From Mesostigma viride (lineage: Eukaryota; Streptophyta; Mesostigmatophyceae; Mesostigmatales; Mesostigmataceae), in contig RPFO01000154.1 of NCBI GenBank assembly GCA_009746045.1, positions 4,976,146 to 5,040,145 of the forward strand: DNA of 64,000 bases, written 5' to 3'. The notes beneath the pieces were generated by a model. That model was given only the letters and a program-made list of their open reading frames with translations, was not told the origin of the DNA and did not search any database. Made by a program: the position numbers and the translations under genes. This document shows positions 19,215 through 31,250 of the stretch, piece by piece (position 1 is the stretch's first letter; each line of letters begins with the position of its first letter).

Positions 19215-21999
19215 TTACCCCACCAGCCGCTCAATGCTCGACGGCCCTTCGCTGGCCGGCGCCAAGTCGCGGTGGTAGACAAATACCTCCCCGTCAGGCG
19301 TGCGGATAATGCGCAAGTCCTCGTCCAGGTATGGCGTGTACATGGTGATGGTTGCAGCGCCCGTGTGCTTGCGGCTGGTGCTGCCCCGCAGGCTGCCCCA
19401 GGACCCCAACAGCGTGAGCAGCGGCTCCACCGGGATGGGCAGCCGGTCCAGCAGCGGCGCCACGTTGCAGTCGCGCAGCTGCGTCGTGCGCACCGTCACC
19501 TGCGGGGGGGGGGGGGGAGATCAAGGCCAGGGAATGAAAGGCTGTGCCACATGAGTGAGGGGAGGAAGGACATCTCACCCATAGGGAAGCTGCGCGACGC
19601 TGGACGGCATGCCCCCATGGAACACGCGGCGGCGTCTGGGCATCCACCGTCATGGCTTCTGGCAGATGCCCAGCTGGCCCACAGGCCTACAGCCCACACA
19701 ACCAACGAAGGAAACACTAGGACGCGTGCCACGACGACCATCGTGCAGATGGTTCGTAGACAGATATGTTTTCTGCATTAGCTTGATAACGACCGCGGCT
19801 GCGCAGGCAAGAGGGGCCCCTCCCTTTCTCCCCCCCCACACACACCTCAGCCGTGGCAGGCCCCGTGACCGCTAGCGTGGACGTGGTGGTGAGCCGCAGC
19901 CGGATGCCGTCGGCGAGCGCGGTCAGCAGCGCCACATCCATCTCCGACACCAGCAGGCCGCGCGCCGCGTCCACGTGCTGCGCGATGCGCGGGCCCAGGG
20001 TCACCTGCAGTGGCTGCCGCATGCTGTTCAGAAAGGAGTAGAGCGGCTGGGCGGCCTCCTCCTCGCCCAGGATCTCGTCAAGCACACCCTGGAGCGCCCA
20101 GAAGAAGGGGGAGGAGCGCCACTCCTGAGGTACAGAAAGGGGGGGGGGGAGGACGCAGGGTGCAGGCAAATAGGAGAGCGAAACGGCCACATTACTCGAC
20201 GGGCTAACGGACAACTATTGTTAGGCTAACGCACGCATATTCATAGCCACGCGAGCAAAGCGCGCGGCGCATCAACGGCTGGCAGCGGGTGAGAGCAGGG
20301 AGGCGTCGCCAGAGAACCGGCGCCACCGTTCTCCATGGCCATGATGAGTACACACCCACACCGACCGTTCTCCATGGCCATGATGAGTACACACCCACAC
20401 CGACCGAACGGCTTCCTCGGAGACCAGGTCTGCCCTGACATTGCCAGCTTGCACAATACCAGTCACCGAAACCACAGCCCTTCACGTGTGTGGCCGCAGC
20501 TGTGCAGGCACTTGGAATGTTTGGACACGGCTCTGGTACTTGGGATGTTTGGACACGGCTCTGGTACTTGGAATGTTTGGACACGGCTCTGGTACTTGGA
20601 ATGTTTGGACACGGCTCTGGTACTTGGAATGTTTGGACACGGCTCTGGTACTTGGAATGTTTGGACACGGCTCTGGTACTTGGAATGTTTGGACACGGCT
20701 CTGGTGGCGGATACCTTCCCTAGACAGGACGGCGGGCACGCTCGGTCCACACACGGAGCCTGTACTATAGAGCACTACTACAGTGCACGAGAGCAGGTGC
20801 AAGGGGCACCGCCAACTTCATCATCACATGCACCATCGCGGCCCCACAGAAAGCGATCGCATGCCCTCCCCTCGATGGCAATTGCGGGGCGCGCATGCCC
20901 CCCCTTTTGACAGCCATCGCGGGGCGTGCATGTCCCTCCCTCCATGGCCATTGCGGGGCGTGCATGCCCCCCCCCTCGATGGCCATCGCGGGGCACGCAT
21001 GCCCCCACCGTGCCACCGCTCCGCATGCCACAAGGGGCCACGCCCACCTGAACGCTCGAGTAGAGCAGGTGCCAGGTGCCGTCGATGGAGGGCACCGCGC
21101 TCTGGCAGGGTGCCGGGGTCGGGTTGATCGCCTCCAGCTGCAGCACGAGCGCCTCCACCTGCTCCCGCTGCGCGCTGCTGGCCGCCATGCCGCGGTCAAG
21201 GCCGGCCGCTGCCTGCCACAGCTGGGACTTTAGCTCTCGACGCGCCAGCTCATCACGCACCTGGATGCAAGAGGGGGGGGGGGGGGGGGGGAGGGACAGG
21301 AGGTCAGGCAGGGGTTGGGGACGGAAGGAACGAGGATGGAAGCATCTTCCCAAAACAGGACGAGCGGTCAAGAGATATTCCTGGGTGTAATATGCTTGTG
21401 CGTGTCCGTTCGTGTCCATGCGTGCGCGTGTCGTCATCACCATTGTTTGCGCCCTCGCCACCACACACACGCAGCGTGGCAACACAGGGCACAGGCCACC
21501 TGGTGGGAACGAAATAGGGGGAACGCTACCCTTGCAGCGACCCATCCTGCGAGTCCTGAAAGCCCGTCGTGGCCGCTGCAGCGTCTCGGTTGGTGCCACA
21601 GCTGGGCAAATCACGATGCAGGAAGAGCTGGTGGGGGGGAAGGACCGGATCGGCAACGCGTAATGCGGGCATACAGCCGGTTGCTCGTGACACGGCCTCC
21701 CCTACGCCAGAGGAACACGGCACAGGGGCTGGACTAAAGAGTGCTGGCAGCGCGGAGGGGACAGGTGGCGGCGCCGTACCGTCTCCACCGCGATCTCGTC
21801 GTACTTGGGCGCATGGGCGGCGCCGGCACCTGTGCTGGGTAGCGTGGCGGTGGCTAGCACTGCCCGGCGGCGGCTTGCCCCTTGCGGCCGCGACCATGCG
21901 CCGTGCAAGCACAACTTGCCGACGTGGGCGCTGCCAGCAGGGATGGTTGTTGGTAGAAACGCCCCTACCAGGGTGGGGGACGATTTGCTGGTGGGTAGC
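19215..21999 (-). CDS. Plastid lipid-associated protein (PAP/fibrillin family)
   Basis: Spliced host gene. Exons, in gene order: 21999-21780 (probably not the first), 21260-21048, 20124-19846, 19499-19215. The last three junctions are GT-AG and phase 0. The first exon encodes a Ser/Ala/Arg-rich stretch ending RRRAVLATA, as expected for a chloroplast transit peptide. Next comes the helical segment VEALVLQLEAINPTP with DGTWHLLYSS, the hallmark start of the PAP domain. SSPFFWALQG follows in exon 3, and YLDEDLRIIRTPDGEVFVY near the end. Fibrillins are lipocalin-like proteins of plastoglobules and thylakoids that bind lipophilic molecules. An AG acceptor at 22001-22000 suggests an upstream exon with the start codon; an unspliced start at 22190 is possible. 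No damage is seen. Confidence 0.9.
20125..21047 (-). repeat. Minisatellites in fibrillin intron
   Basis: The 923-bp intron carries three arrays. A 39-base unit (GTTCTCCATGGCCATGATG...) is duplicated at about 20329-20406. A 28-base unit (TTGGAATGTTTGGACACGGC...) occurs about seven times at 20513-20706. A unit of roughly 38 bases with GGGGCGTGCATGCCCC occurs about four times at 20870-21005. The last one contains short palindromes. The neighbouring introns carry G runs (19504-19517, 21274-21290). Confidence 0.9.
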
Positions 22000-22009
22000 C
22001 TGTGGCAAT

Positions 22010-24700
22010 CAGTAAGGATGCGGGGACAAAAGGGGCAGGGCAAGGGAGTTGGACACATGTGCACGGGGCAGGCACGCAGGATGAGCTTCCCAATGGGAAA
22101 AAACATGGTCAAGTCTACAAATGCCAATGCTAGTGCATACCGAGAATGTTGCCGATTCAAAGAGGGATCAATCATCTCGTACGCGAGCATGAAAACTACG
22201 AAAATTGCCAGTACATTGTGAACTGTGCACCGTCGATAACCTTAACACGCGTTGGGTCATTTCCATACGGGCAGAGCTTCCAAACCTAAACACCCGGCCT
22301 GTGACAACATCCCTGTTATCAGGGTCGAAACGCAAGCACTGGGGAGAAGGGGATCCCTCCCTCCGATCTCCAGGGGGATGGGACTACAGGCGTTGAATTA
22401 TCCCCTGACGGATGCCCATACATTTCTGAATGCCCCACGGCTTCCTCCAACTCTTAAGGAAAACGCTACCGAAGTCTGATAGGAAGGAAGCCCTGTGGTG
22501 AAGCCTGCCATCGGTAGCATGCGGAAGGGTAATTCTGAGGCGCGACGTACCAAGACCGTCCCGCACCCCCATGTAACCTTGTTTCCCTGGTCACGCAAGT
22601 CAAAGCTTTCAGACGTGCATGGCAACACGTCGTGGATAACGCCATAGCCGTAATGCGTGTGTCTACAAAATTCCAGTGTTTGTACTGTCGAGAGCGCAAC
22701 TACGGCCGATAGGTTTCTAATTGCGTACGCATGGCATACGGAAGACACCAAGCATTTTGTTTCTGGCACGAAAAGCTGTACTAAATGCACCTAACATCAT
22801 TTTGATGTCCTACCATAAGCCCCCGAAAGAATTAGGATCCGGCAAAATCAAAGTGCGAATGGGAACGACATGAAGGGTTGACGTTGCTCGCTACGACATG
22901 ACCGCCTGTCCCCTTCGGCCGATCTCCCCAACGCAGCTGTCCTGGGCCCTTGCCCACCGCTGCGATGATCAAAGTCAATGATGTCTCCGTTGTCGCCTGT
23001 CAATGTGGCATTGGTGACCCTACTGTACTGATACCGGGATCTGCGGTCCAGTTTGCAGGGGGGTCTCATTAGTTGGGGAGACAGACCTGGCGGGATTGAA
23101 AGATCTAGACGTCATCTTTCCGTACTGTATATCGCTTCAGACCGTACTTTGGACACCTGGACAGGGATATGTGCTTGAGCAAAGTTCAGTTCTCTGTACA
23201 GGGGGGTACCATGGTCCAACGGGACCGACATGCACGAAAAATATTGACGCGCACGGCAATGGCGGTGCAAACAACTGACTGGTACGAGAGCATGGCTTGA
23301 CATATTGGAATCAAATTTTGTAGTCATGATCCTTAGGTCCTAAAAATTTTATTTCACTAGCCATGGAGCGTTCGGAGATGCGTAGATGTATCTCGGGGTA
23401 CTGATCGGCGCAGCAAATAATGTTAGCGGCCAGGCGGTGACCGCGCGAGTGCTACATGTTGCTAGTCGGAATTTTTCCAGGTAGCTGTGCATGGATAATC
23501 TATATACGTTGTTCTTCACAAGATTTATTAGCACCGGCAGCTAGGGAGGGCTCGAGGCTACGTCCATTAATATGGTGTGCTGGCTCCCGCAAGAAAGGTA
23601 ATCTGCTGTTCCGACCTGGTACGCCCTAGCCTCCTAGCGCGTTCTGTTAACCGTATAAAGTTGTATTGTCGCCTAAAACTAATACCAGAGGTGTAATAGA
23701 GGGTTTGTGATTGTCGTTTTGTTATTTTGCTGCCTCTACGCATCGGCTTGTCATGGCTGGGGAACGCCACTCGTTCAAGCAGATTTTCGACCTTGTTTGG
23801 TCGCAGTTAGGCGTTAGCTGAGGCTGCAGCGAGATAACGATTGGTATCGGTTATTTAATTTGGTAAATTTGGTTAGTCGATGCTTTTCCTTGCTCAAACA
23901 TCCCGAGGCAAGTTCTTTTCTGACCAGTTTTTGGCATGGCTTCTTGTTTTGCTGGCCAGCGCCCACCACCTTATTTTGCATCCATGACTTGTGACAAACA
24001 TGGAGATGACCATTACCTTTTTGCATGGAAGCATTACCAACTTATTCTTGTGTTTTTTTCATCGTTGCCAAGAACATGGAAGTGTTTTGTCGTTAATCGT
24101 GTACGTTAGTGATGTAGCTCCTTGCAATCCCTTTTATGTGTGCTTAAGGCCTTGATATAAGCTTACACCTCTTGTATAGCATGTGCTTGTGTCTTCTGGA
24201 CATTATGTTGGCATTGCTTTTGTAGCAATCTAGTCGTTGTTTTGTGCCACATTGGAATAGGATACCTAGACGGTAGTGCTAGCAACCATCCCAAAATAAC
24301 TTGCACAGTTATAACGGTCTGAGCTATTTGGGGCTGTTTGCTAGCTAGCTAGTGCAGTTCTGTGATATTTCATGTTGTGAATGCATTGATGGCATGCCTA
24401 TGATTGTAATAAACTGACTTTAAAAGGCCAGGGCCAACTGATTTGTGTAAATGATCGATAATGCATCATGTATGTCTCCAACCCCATGTGCGCTGTACCC
24501 CCATGGGGGGGGCCTATTTATAGCACCTGTGGGGCATGGGTATATGATCAACCACATTCTTCCAGTGTTATTCAACGTTAAAGCATGCTTCCTTCCAAGG
24601 GTGGGCCAGAAAATGTCATTAGGCTAGCTACTCTCATCCTTACAAAGATACCCAAACTCAGTCCGTTCTGGTGGTTCCAGTTGACAACATTGAAGGGTTA
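22010..24700. other. Fibrillin upstream flank; no other gene recognised
   Basis: Only frames below 140 codons occur, none family-like. It must contain the fibrillin promoter and 5' exon. The stretch 23780-24420 is AT-richer and has TGTAATAAACTG at about 24404, which resembles the TGTAA polyadenylation signal of Volvocales on the plus strand. A transcribed but unrecognised gene end is therefore possible. Confidence 0.35.
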
Positions 24701-24790
24701 ACGGTTAAACTCCACCCATCCATCAAGGAATATGTGCTACATGATCTCCCAAGGGAGGCATGTTATAATACAGTTTAAATTTCAACTGTT
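24700..24790 (+). mobile_element. Family A non-LTR 3'-UTR fragment
   Basis: CCACCCATCCATCAAGGAAT, then GTGCTACATGATCTCCC and a short AT tail. It is a short 5'-truncated tail copy. The hairpin loop is slightly changed (CTCCCAAGGGAG). Confidence 0.65.
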
Positions 24791-25084
24791 AAACGCTAAT
24801 GCATCGGCACACTATGCTCAGCATACTACCCGCTATTTTGATTTCCTATCCCGCTATATTAGTTGTTCAGCCGTATGCACTTACCTGCCTATCCCGCACA
24901 CTTCAGTCTTCAGTTTTTCTTGTGCCAGCCAATGCACCCGCCATGTCACTCCCGCATAAGCCAGCACCCTCAGCTTATGCCAGACTCCCGGCCCCCTGAG
25001 TAGTTTTTTATTGCAGTTGCGGCTTGCCTCCGGGCATATGAGGGAAGACGGGCATCTCTGCCCCCATCCCGGTGTGCAACATTA

Positions 25085-27010
25085 AAAAATTAAATTAAAT
25101 TATAACATGTCTCCGTTGGGAGATCATGTAGCATATATTCCCGTGGATGGATGGAGGGGGGGCAAAGCCGCGAAACCGAGCTAATCTAACTCTAAGCTAA
25201 TCTAATCTAGAAAACCCTACCTATTCTACTCAGCGACGGCGCCGTCACCAAGATGCTGCGCAAGGCCCTTAACATCCCCTTTGGTTTGCACATTAGTAAT
25301 GAGGATTTGTACGCTGATTTGCCCTATGTTTCCCACATTATTAGGCACAGGCGCCTGGGCCTAGCCGGGCACCTGGCCCGCACAGATCAGGTAGCTCCAT
25401 CAGCTAGACTTGCTGGCACCAAGCCCGCCCAGCCTGGGCGATATGTCCTCACCTGGCGTGCCCCCGGCCGCGCGCGGCAGGGCCGCCACCCGTGGACTTT
25501 TCGTGATAGACTCGGCATGGACATGTGCTACACTAGACGTGACGGGCTCACCCCCGGGCAGCCTCCTGGTTTGTCTGTAATATGGAGGCAGATGGTGCGC
25601 AAGGATAGATGGCAAGTAGTGATGAAGGAGACCACCCCCAAGCCTGTGGGGGCTCCGCGTGTGACCAAGTACATATGGCATTCATAGCGATTCGGGCCGC
25701 GGTGCCCACACCCCTGTAACTAGGACCTAGATAGCTTATACCATCCATTCCATCCCATGTTCCGCTCCCACTGAGGGCTTATGCTCACGTGACGCAGTCA
25801 CGTGTCTATTACTTAATTAATAATTAATTCTACTCAGCAAAGCGCCCCTTCCGCTTGGGGGGAGGGGGCTTGCCCACAGGGGCGGGCGTATGAGCCTGGA
25901 CAATGGTCTTCCACCTCTGCTTGTCCTGCATAGCAGTCCACGCAAGAGAGAGGGAGTGAATGCGATGTGCAAACTGCGCTGGGACCACTAGGTCAGCCAT
26001 CAACTGCTGTGGGTAGGTCATGATATGTTTGCCTACCTTTTTAGGAATGTCCTTGGGGCCAGGCCAGGTCAGGATATGCCGTCCTGGCTGGCCAAGCCGC
26101 TGGGGGCCGGCCAGGCCGAGGGCGGTGTCTACCTGGCTGGTGCGAGCAAGATGTCCTACGAATGCTATCCTACGCTGTCTAATCTCGTCCGAAATGCGAG
26201 GCATGCCCTGGTACAAAGATTCTAGAGACCTATGCGTGGAAAACCCGACATTCAGGGCCTGACGGAGCATCCTGGTTACCGTGCCGTTTAGCTTGGCCGC
26301 CAGCGTGTCCGTGAGCGTCCATGCCTCGTACGGTGCTCATATGTGAGCACCGTGAGGACCAAGACCTTGAGGAGCATGCGCTTGCGGTGCTCGCCGAGGA
26401 CCTTCGATTGCCAGTAGGTTTTCAGCGAACGATGCCGGGCCCAGGCCAGGCCGATGCGGGTGTCCACATCGGCGGCGGTGTCAGGAAGCATGCTTCCCAG
26501 CAGTTTAAAGCGATCACGAAACGGGACCTCCGTCCTGTCTAGCAGCCGTGTTAGCGGCGGGCTACTGGAAGCCCCAATCACCATAGCCTCAGTTTTGACA
26601 CTATAATCTCCGACCCCACCGCCCGCGCCTCCAAGCCCAGACAGTCTAGCCAGGTCTGAATGTGCTCGGGGCGCTCGATGAGGGTGGTGTCGTCCGCATA
26701 AATCAGGTCGGCCAGGCGGTAACCAGGTTGAACCCCGCCGTGCTCTTTCTCGTTAAGGATGTCCAAGCCAGGCTCGAACCCCTTAAGAGCAGTAAAGCGC
26801 GCACGTGCCCGGCGCATGACGTGATCCACGACAATAATGAACAGATATGGGGACAGGACACAACCTTGCCACACCCCGTGGTGAAGGGGGAATGGTGGGG
26901 TGGTGCCTTCCGCAGTCCGCACTACTGCCTGTGAGCCCTCATACAGTCGACGGTGTGCAACATACAGGGATGCAAAGCACACTGCACGTGCTCCGCGTGT
27001 CACCAATGGT
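25085..27010 (-). mobile_element. Non-LTR retrotransposon family A, split by family B
   Basis: Minus-strand copy. RT with GVWQGCVLSPYLFI and LADLIYADDTTLI at 27006-26578. Connection domain at 26584-26288. C-terminal part with MLRQALNVGF and IAFVGHLARTSQ at 26270-25830, ending PPPPKRKGRFAE. The 3' UTR is displaced to 25234-25085, with the CTCCGTTGGGAG hairpin and a TTTAATTT tail, because a second element (25235-25826) sits between stop codon and UTR. The RT lacks its first motifs, so the copy is 5' truncated. A frameshift lies near 26330 and another near 26580. The clade is RTE/CR1-like by its C-terminal motif; a tree is needed. Confidence 0.85.
25235..25826 (+). mobile_element. Non-LTR element family B, 5' truncated, nested in family A
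   Basis: Begins abruptly inside the coding region (DGAVTKMLRKALNIPFGL) and encodes the last 150 residues (to 25687). A UTR with CACGTGACGCAGTCACGTG and a TTAATTAATAATTA tail follows. It is flanked by a perfect 12-bp duplication ATTCTACTCAGC (25223-25234 and 25827-25838), which is the family A sequence around its stop codon. This is a clear target-primed insertion. Confidence 0.92.
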
Positions 27011-27084
27011 ACCGGCGCGAGTAATTAATAATGGTACGGACCCTCGCAATGACAAGCCTATTGTGTAATTTTGAATGCTGGCCG

Positions 27085-27560
27085 ATTAAATTAAATTACA
27101 TTAAATTATAGTAGTATCATGCCTCCGTCAGGGGGTCATGTAGCACACATTCCATGGACAGATGGGGGTGGGTGGTGACTGAGCCGCGGGAATCTAATCT
27201 AGGCTAGTGTGTGATATAGGCTAGTGTGTCTACCAATGCTAGCTGTCCGTCTATCTAACGCCTCCTCCGCTTGTGGGGGGGGGGGGGGGGAAATGCTCAC
27301 AGGTTCAGGCTCATGGGCCTGGACAATGAAGTGAGACAACTATGCCTGGACGCATGGCGATCCAACGCCGTGGAAGGACTAGGGTAGTTGTCTGGACAAT
27401 GGTTTGCCATCTCCGCTTGTCCTGCGTAGCGGTCCAAGCAAGGGAGAGAGAGTGAATGTGATGCTCAACTGGGCTGCCAGGGACTGTAAGGCCTGCCAGC
27501 AGCTGGTGCGTCTATGGAATAATAGTTGTCTCACTTAATGTGAAGGCTGGGCCACCCTTC
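27085..27560 (-). pseudogene. Decayed family A-like non-LTR 3' end
   Basis: An AT tail and hairpin (CTCCGTCAGGGGGTCATG) at the left are followed, reading rightwards, by sequence matching the family A C-terminus on the minus strand (CTCCGCTTGTCCTGCGTAGC corresponds to the QDKQRW segment). It carries frameshifts and a G run at 27276-27290. Confidence 0.6.
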
Positions 27561-27584
27561 CTGGGGATGTTCTTAAATTAATTA

Positions 27585-27640
27585 ACTAATTATCCTGTCT
27601 CGTGTCCCCGTTGGGGGACCATCGAGCACTGAATTCCCCA
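27585..27640 (-). mobile_element. Short non-LTR tail fragment
   Basis: TTAATTAACTAATTA tail next to CCCCGTTGGGGGACC, a variant of the CTCC/GGAG hairpin. Only the extreme 3' end of an element is left. Confidence 0.5.
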
Positions 27641-27856
27641 ATGACATAGTGGATGTCTCCCCAAGACGCCAATGTGTACATGTTGGACAGGAGACCCGCG
27701 GCCGGGCACCATGGGCCCTGAAACATCGAACTCCTGACCCATTCTACAACATGGCCTGTGCCTCACCACATCCCAGCAATGACCTCTTTCTTTATTCCAT
27801 TATTGTTATTGTTATTCCAACTTTCGCCTAGAGGACAGTGTCACAATTGACACTGT

Positions 27857-28524
27857 TGTTACATCCTGTGCCGGACGGCGCGAAAGATCTAATCTAGAAT
27901 AAGGTGCAGTTTAATAAGCCGGCATAGCCGCGCATCCGCGTACCGCGATAGCAAGCAAAGATCGCAGTAAATTGACTAACTGAGCAGCGGTTTATCCTCA
28001 GCTAGGCCTTATAGCATGATTAATTAATCTAGCTATATAACACGGCATGTCATGAGGCAAATGACATCCGGATTAGTGCCCCTTGGTCTGAGAGAGTCGT
28101 CAACACTCGTTTCATTAATCATCAAACCAAAGAGAGAGAGCCCATCGTCCACAGACCAATTTCACCTAGCTGCGCTACCAAGCTGGCAAGTTGGTGTGCA
28201 GGCGCGCCGACATGCGCGCCGATCTTCCAGATACTGCCGTCAAGCCCCAATAGGTTCTGTATGACGTCTAGGGCCGGCCCGGCCCCTAGAAGATCTCGTA
28301 CTTCTGGCTAGGCCCAAAATAACTGGTCCGGAACACACAAAGTACCAAATAAACACACACAAGTCCCGAACTTAGGACAAATTCCCAAATAAGTCCCGAA
28401 CTGAGTCCTATAGTCCGGCGGACTATGAAAGCGAGCTATCGAAAGTCCCAAACGAATAACAAATGACTTTCGACTTATTTATTGAAGGCATTGTTACGCC
28501 CATACAAAGGTCTGGGCCGTAACA
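27857..28524 (-). repeat. 3' LTR of the gypsy element
   Basis: In element orientation TGTTACGGCCCAGACC... to ...GATGTAACA. A polypurine tract (GGGAAAGGGAGGAG, minus strand, 28538-28525) abuts it and fixes the orientation of the element. Confidence 0.95.
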
Positions 28525-29471
28525 CTCCTCCCTTTCCCAGGGGACGATAGCTATATCGTCCAGGCTTGGGGCGCACGCAACAAGACAATTAACACAAACA
28601 AACAAACAAGAAAAAAAAGAAGCTCTTGCAAGCAAAACAAGCAACACACAAAAGCGACAATTGCCCAGGCTGGGCAGTCAGCTATAGAGAACAATAGTAC
28701 AAAATCGGCCATGGGGATACTATGTCCCAACCCCTGTTCGCCAGCGGGTTAGTAAAGCCAATTCTCCCCGGCGTTGCCACACAAGGACAATTCCTTGATA
28801 GCCGATGGGATGCTGTCGCCATCCCGTTGCAATTCATGAGGGCAATGTGACTGGACTCTGGATCTCTGGACTGGAACAGCAGGAACAGGAACCCCCATAA
28901 TCCTTCCTGGAATCTCCCCCCACTTCCCACAAATCCATCAATTAATTTCCCTCTCACCGCTGCCCTCCCTGGCGACCGCGCTAGTGCAGGGCCGCGGCAG
29001 CATATAAAATTCCGCCAGCGACCCGAATCAGAGGCGCACACCAATCCACGCCATGCAAGACAATTAACCCAATTGATGGGGTCGACCGATACCAATACTA
29101 CCGGATGCATGGTTGCAGGCGACGATGCTTATCACAACTGGGATAATAATACGCGCGTGGCAGACATGTTGCGCGCGACCATGCACAGTGGCGGGCACGC
29201 AACCGTTGGGGTGCGCAACAGTGATCCGCTGGGCGCGCACGCGCCAGCATGTGACAGCGTTGTAAACGCCACCGCCGAGCAAAGGCCAAAGTATGGATCA
29301 CGGCAGTCGTCATCAGCGACTACGGGAGGTGCTCGCGTGCAGAACTGTCCAATGCGGTCGATGCAGGGAGGACCACCAAGCTGAATCACGTCGTGCCTAT
29401 GCGGAGATGCGCGCGCAAGCGCTGAACTCGTCCTCTCGTCTGCAAGACTGTCCATGAGGAGGTCGCGACCC

Positions 29472-30593
29472 TCACATTCCTCCAATGCTAGGGCCCACCC
29501 CTCCCGACCGCGCCTTCCGTTGACGATACTCGTGGAGTACCTGGCGACCCTGCTCACCAATTTCCTCGAGGATCTTCCCGGGGTTAGCGAGGTGATCCGC
29601 ATTGTATGCGAGCTGGTATTCGTTCACGTTGGTGCGCGTTTGAGCGAGGTCTACCCACGTCCCGGTGGGCCAGTACGACATGAAAGCGGCCAGGTATTGC
29701 GGGTGCGTGAACATGATTGTGCCCGCGTTCCAATCAATAACCCCACATCCATGCTCCGCAAAGAAACCTCCCGCCATGGTCAACACTACGACGCGCACCT
29801 GGAGAGCGTTGAAGCGAAAGCCCGGAGCCCTCACAAAGTTGGGCACAACCCAGTCGAGGAATGCCTCTCCCTCGCACGGAGCATACTTGGGACAGTCAAC
29901 CTTTCGAGGTTTACCATCTACCATGTATTTTGACAGCTCCCGCTTGGGGCCGTAACGTGTACCAGAACCCTCTGGCGTCGATTCGAGGCAGTCCTGGGGT
30001 CGCGGGGCCGCCCTCCCTGGGTGCAAGTCGAAACAGACTAGCTCGCGCATGGAGCCTCGCTCCACATACGCATGGGTTCCTGCCTCAAAGTGCAGTGGTT
30101 GCGGTCGGTGATAGTCCGCGCTGGCGACGGCCACGAACGGCGGTGGTGGGAGTTCAATGTAGACGGGAACACCCCGAAACTCGCGTAAGGGGCGTACTCG
30201 TTGTGGGCCGGGAAACGCACTGGCGTAAGCGCCCACCGTCCATGGCGCCGGCTGTACGATCAACGACCCCTGCGCGGGAGATATAAAGCCCACCGCTGGT
30301 ACCGGGCCACGCCTCTCTGGTAGATGGGCGCGGGACGCCTCCACGCGGGCCACCCGCTCGGAGTAAGTTCGAGCCTCTCGGCGCGGACTCTGGGAATCCG
30401 CGGAGACGCTGCCCGCCGACACCTCGTTCGTACATGCGCGACGTCTAACTTCTCGCTGGGCATCCGGTTCCCCTTGGGGGCGTTTCTGGTTGCGCTCAAT
30501 AACCTCGGAACCGGGCTTGGTCAGGTCGGTCGAGCCGCCCGTTCGCCGGGTCGGTCCCGTCCCGACAAGAACCGTCATCCCCCCCGTTCCCTG
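29472..30593 (-). CDS. Gypsy ORF3, main part (unknown protein)
   Basis: Codons 3' of the CACTA insertion; the 5' part lies at 35213-34999. No known family is recognised. The N-terminal third is basic and repeats the motif GPTxRTGGS. The C-terminal 130 residues look globular (PNFVRAPGFRFNALQVRVVV, GCGVIDW, IMFTHPQYLAAF). A similar pattern is seen in ORF3 of the second chromovirus (50343-51604). It sits where env lies in errantiviruses, but I see no signal peptide or membrane segment. Its role is unknown; the position and apparent conservation suggest an element function. Confidence 0.7.
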   Translation of the reverse strand, partial: QGTGGMTVLVGTGPTRRTGGSTDLTKPGSEVIERNQKRPQGEPDAQREVRRRACTNEVSAGSVSADSQSPRREARTYSERVARVEASRAHLPERRGPVPAVGFISPAQGSLIVQPAPWTVGAYASAFPGPQRVRPLREFRGVPVYIELPPPPFVAVASADYHRPQPLHFEAGTHAYVERGSMRELVCFDLHPGRAAPRPQDCLESTPEGSGTRYGPKRELSKYMVDGKPRKVDCPKYAPCEGEAFLDWVVPNFVRAPGFRFNALQVRVVVLTMAGGFFAEHGCGVIDWNAGTIMFTHPQYLAAFMSYWPTGTWVDLAQTRTNVNEYQLAYNADHLANPGKILEEIGEQGRQVLHEYRQRKARSGGVGPSIGGM

Positions 30594-30604
30594 CACTAGG
30601 AACT

Positions 30605-30950
30605 CGGCTTTGAGAATGGGTGAGAAATTGTGAGAAAAAGGGTGAGAAAGGTGAGAAAAAGGGTGAGAAATGGGTGAGAATGGGTGAGAAAGGTGAGAAA
30701 AAAGGGTGAGAATGGGGTGAGAATGGGTGAGAAAACACGTTTCTCACCCGGGTGAGATTGCCCCAAAAAGGTGAAAAAAGGGGAAAAACGTGAGAAAAAT
30801 CTCAAAAAACAGGACATGAGATAAGTGAGAAAAACGGGAGGTGTGAAACGTGAGAAAAGTGAGAAAATCAGGACGTGAGAAAAGTGAGAAAAGTGAGAAA
30901 AACAGGACGTGAGAAAAGTGAGAAAAGTGAGAAAACACAGCGCTGAAAAA
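30605..30950 (+). repeat. CACTA left subterminal repeats
   Basis: Roughly twenty copies of GGTGAGAA(A) or its variant GTGAGAAAA, many in direct orientation, with spacers of 0-10 bases. A matching inverted array is at 34685-34985. Confidence 0.9.
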
Positions 30951-31099
30951 CACACCCATAATGCAATATGCTGGCAGCAGACACATGCATGCAGTGCCAG
31001 TAACAACCGCTGTTCAAAACAGCACGAACAATAATGATTTTTTCATTAAATGTTTGAATAATTTTAATGTTTACAGCTGCAAGAACCCGTTGATTCAAC

Positions 31100-31250
31100 T
31101 ATTCAACACTGTTATGGCGTTATGTACATCTTCGGCATTCAAATATGCCTTTTCAACACAGTCTGTTATGGCGTTATGACATCTTCGGCATTCAATGCCT
31201 GTTCAACACAGTCTGTTATGGCGTTATGACATCTTTCGCATTCAATGCCT
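31100..31250. repeat. 54-bp tandem repeat inside the CACTA element
   Basis: Three copies of a unit with CTGTTATGGCGTTATG and CATCTTCGGCATTCAA. A looser direct repeat of about 95 bases follows at 31390-31485 and 31635-31725 (shared CAGATCCTTGACATAGA and CCATGCAGCAAATGTGTA). Confidence 0.85.

Noticed and set aside
20513-20706. 28-bp repeats as CRISPR or coding repeat protein
   Set aside because: There are no spacers, and the array lies inside a fibrillin intron. Open frames on both strands arise because the unit lacks stops.
29472-30593. ORF3 as an env protein
   Set aside because: No signal peptide, membrane helix or Cys pattern could be seen; only the position fits.
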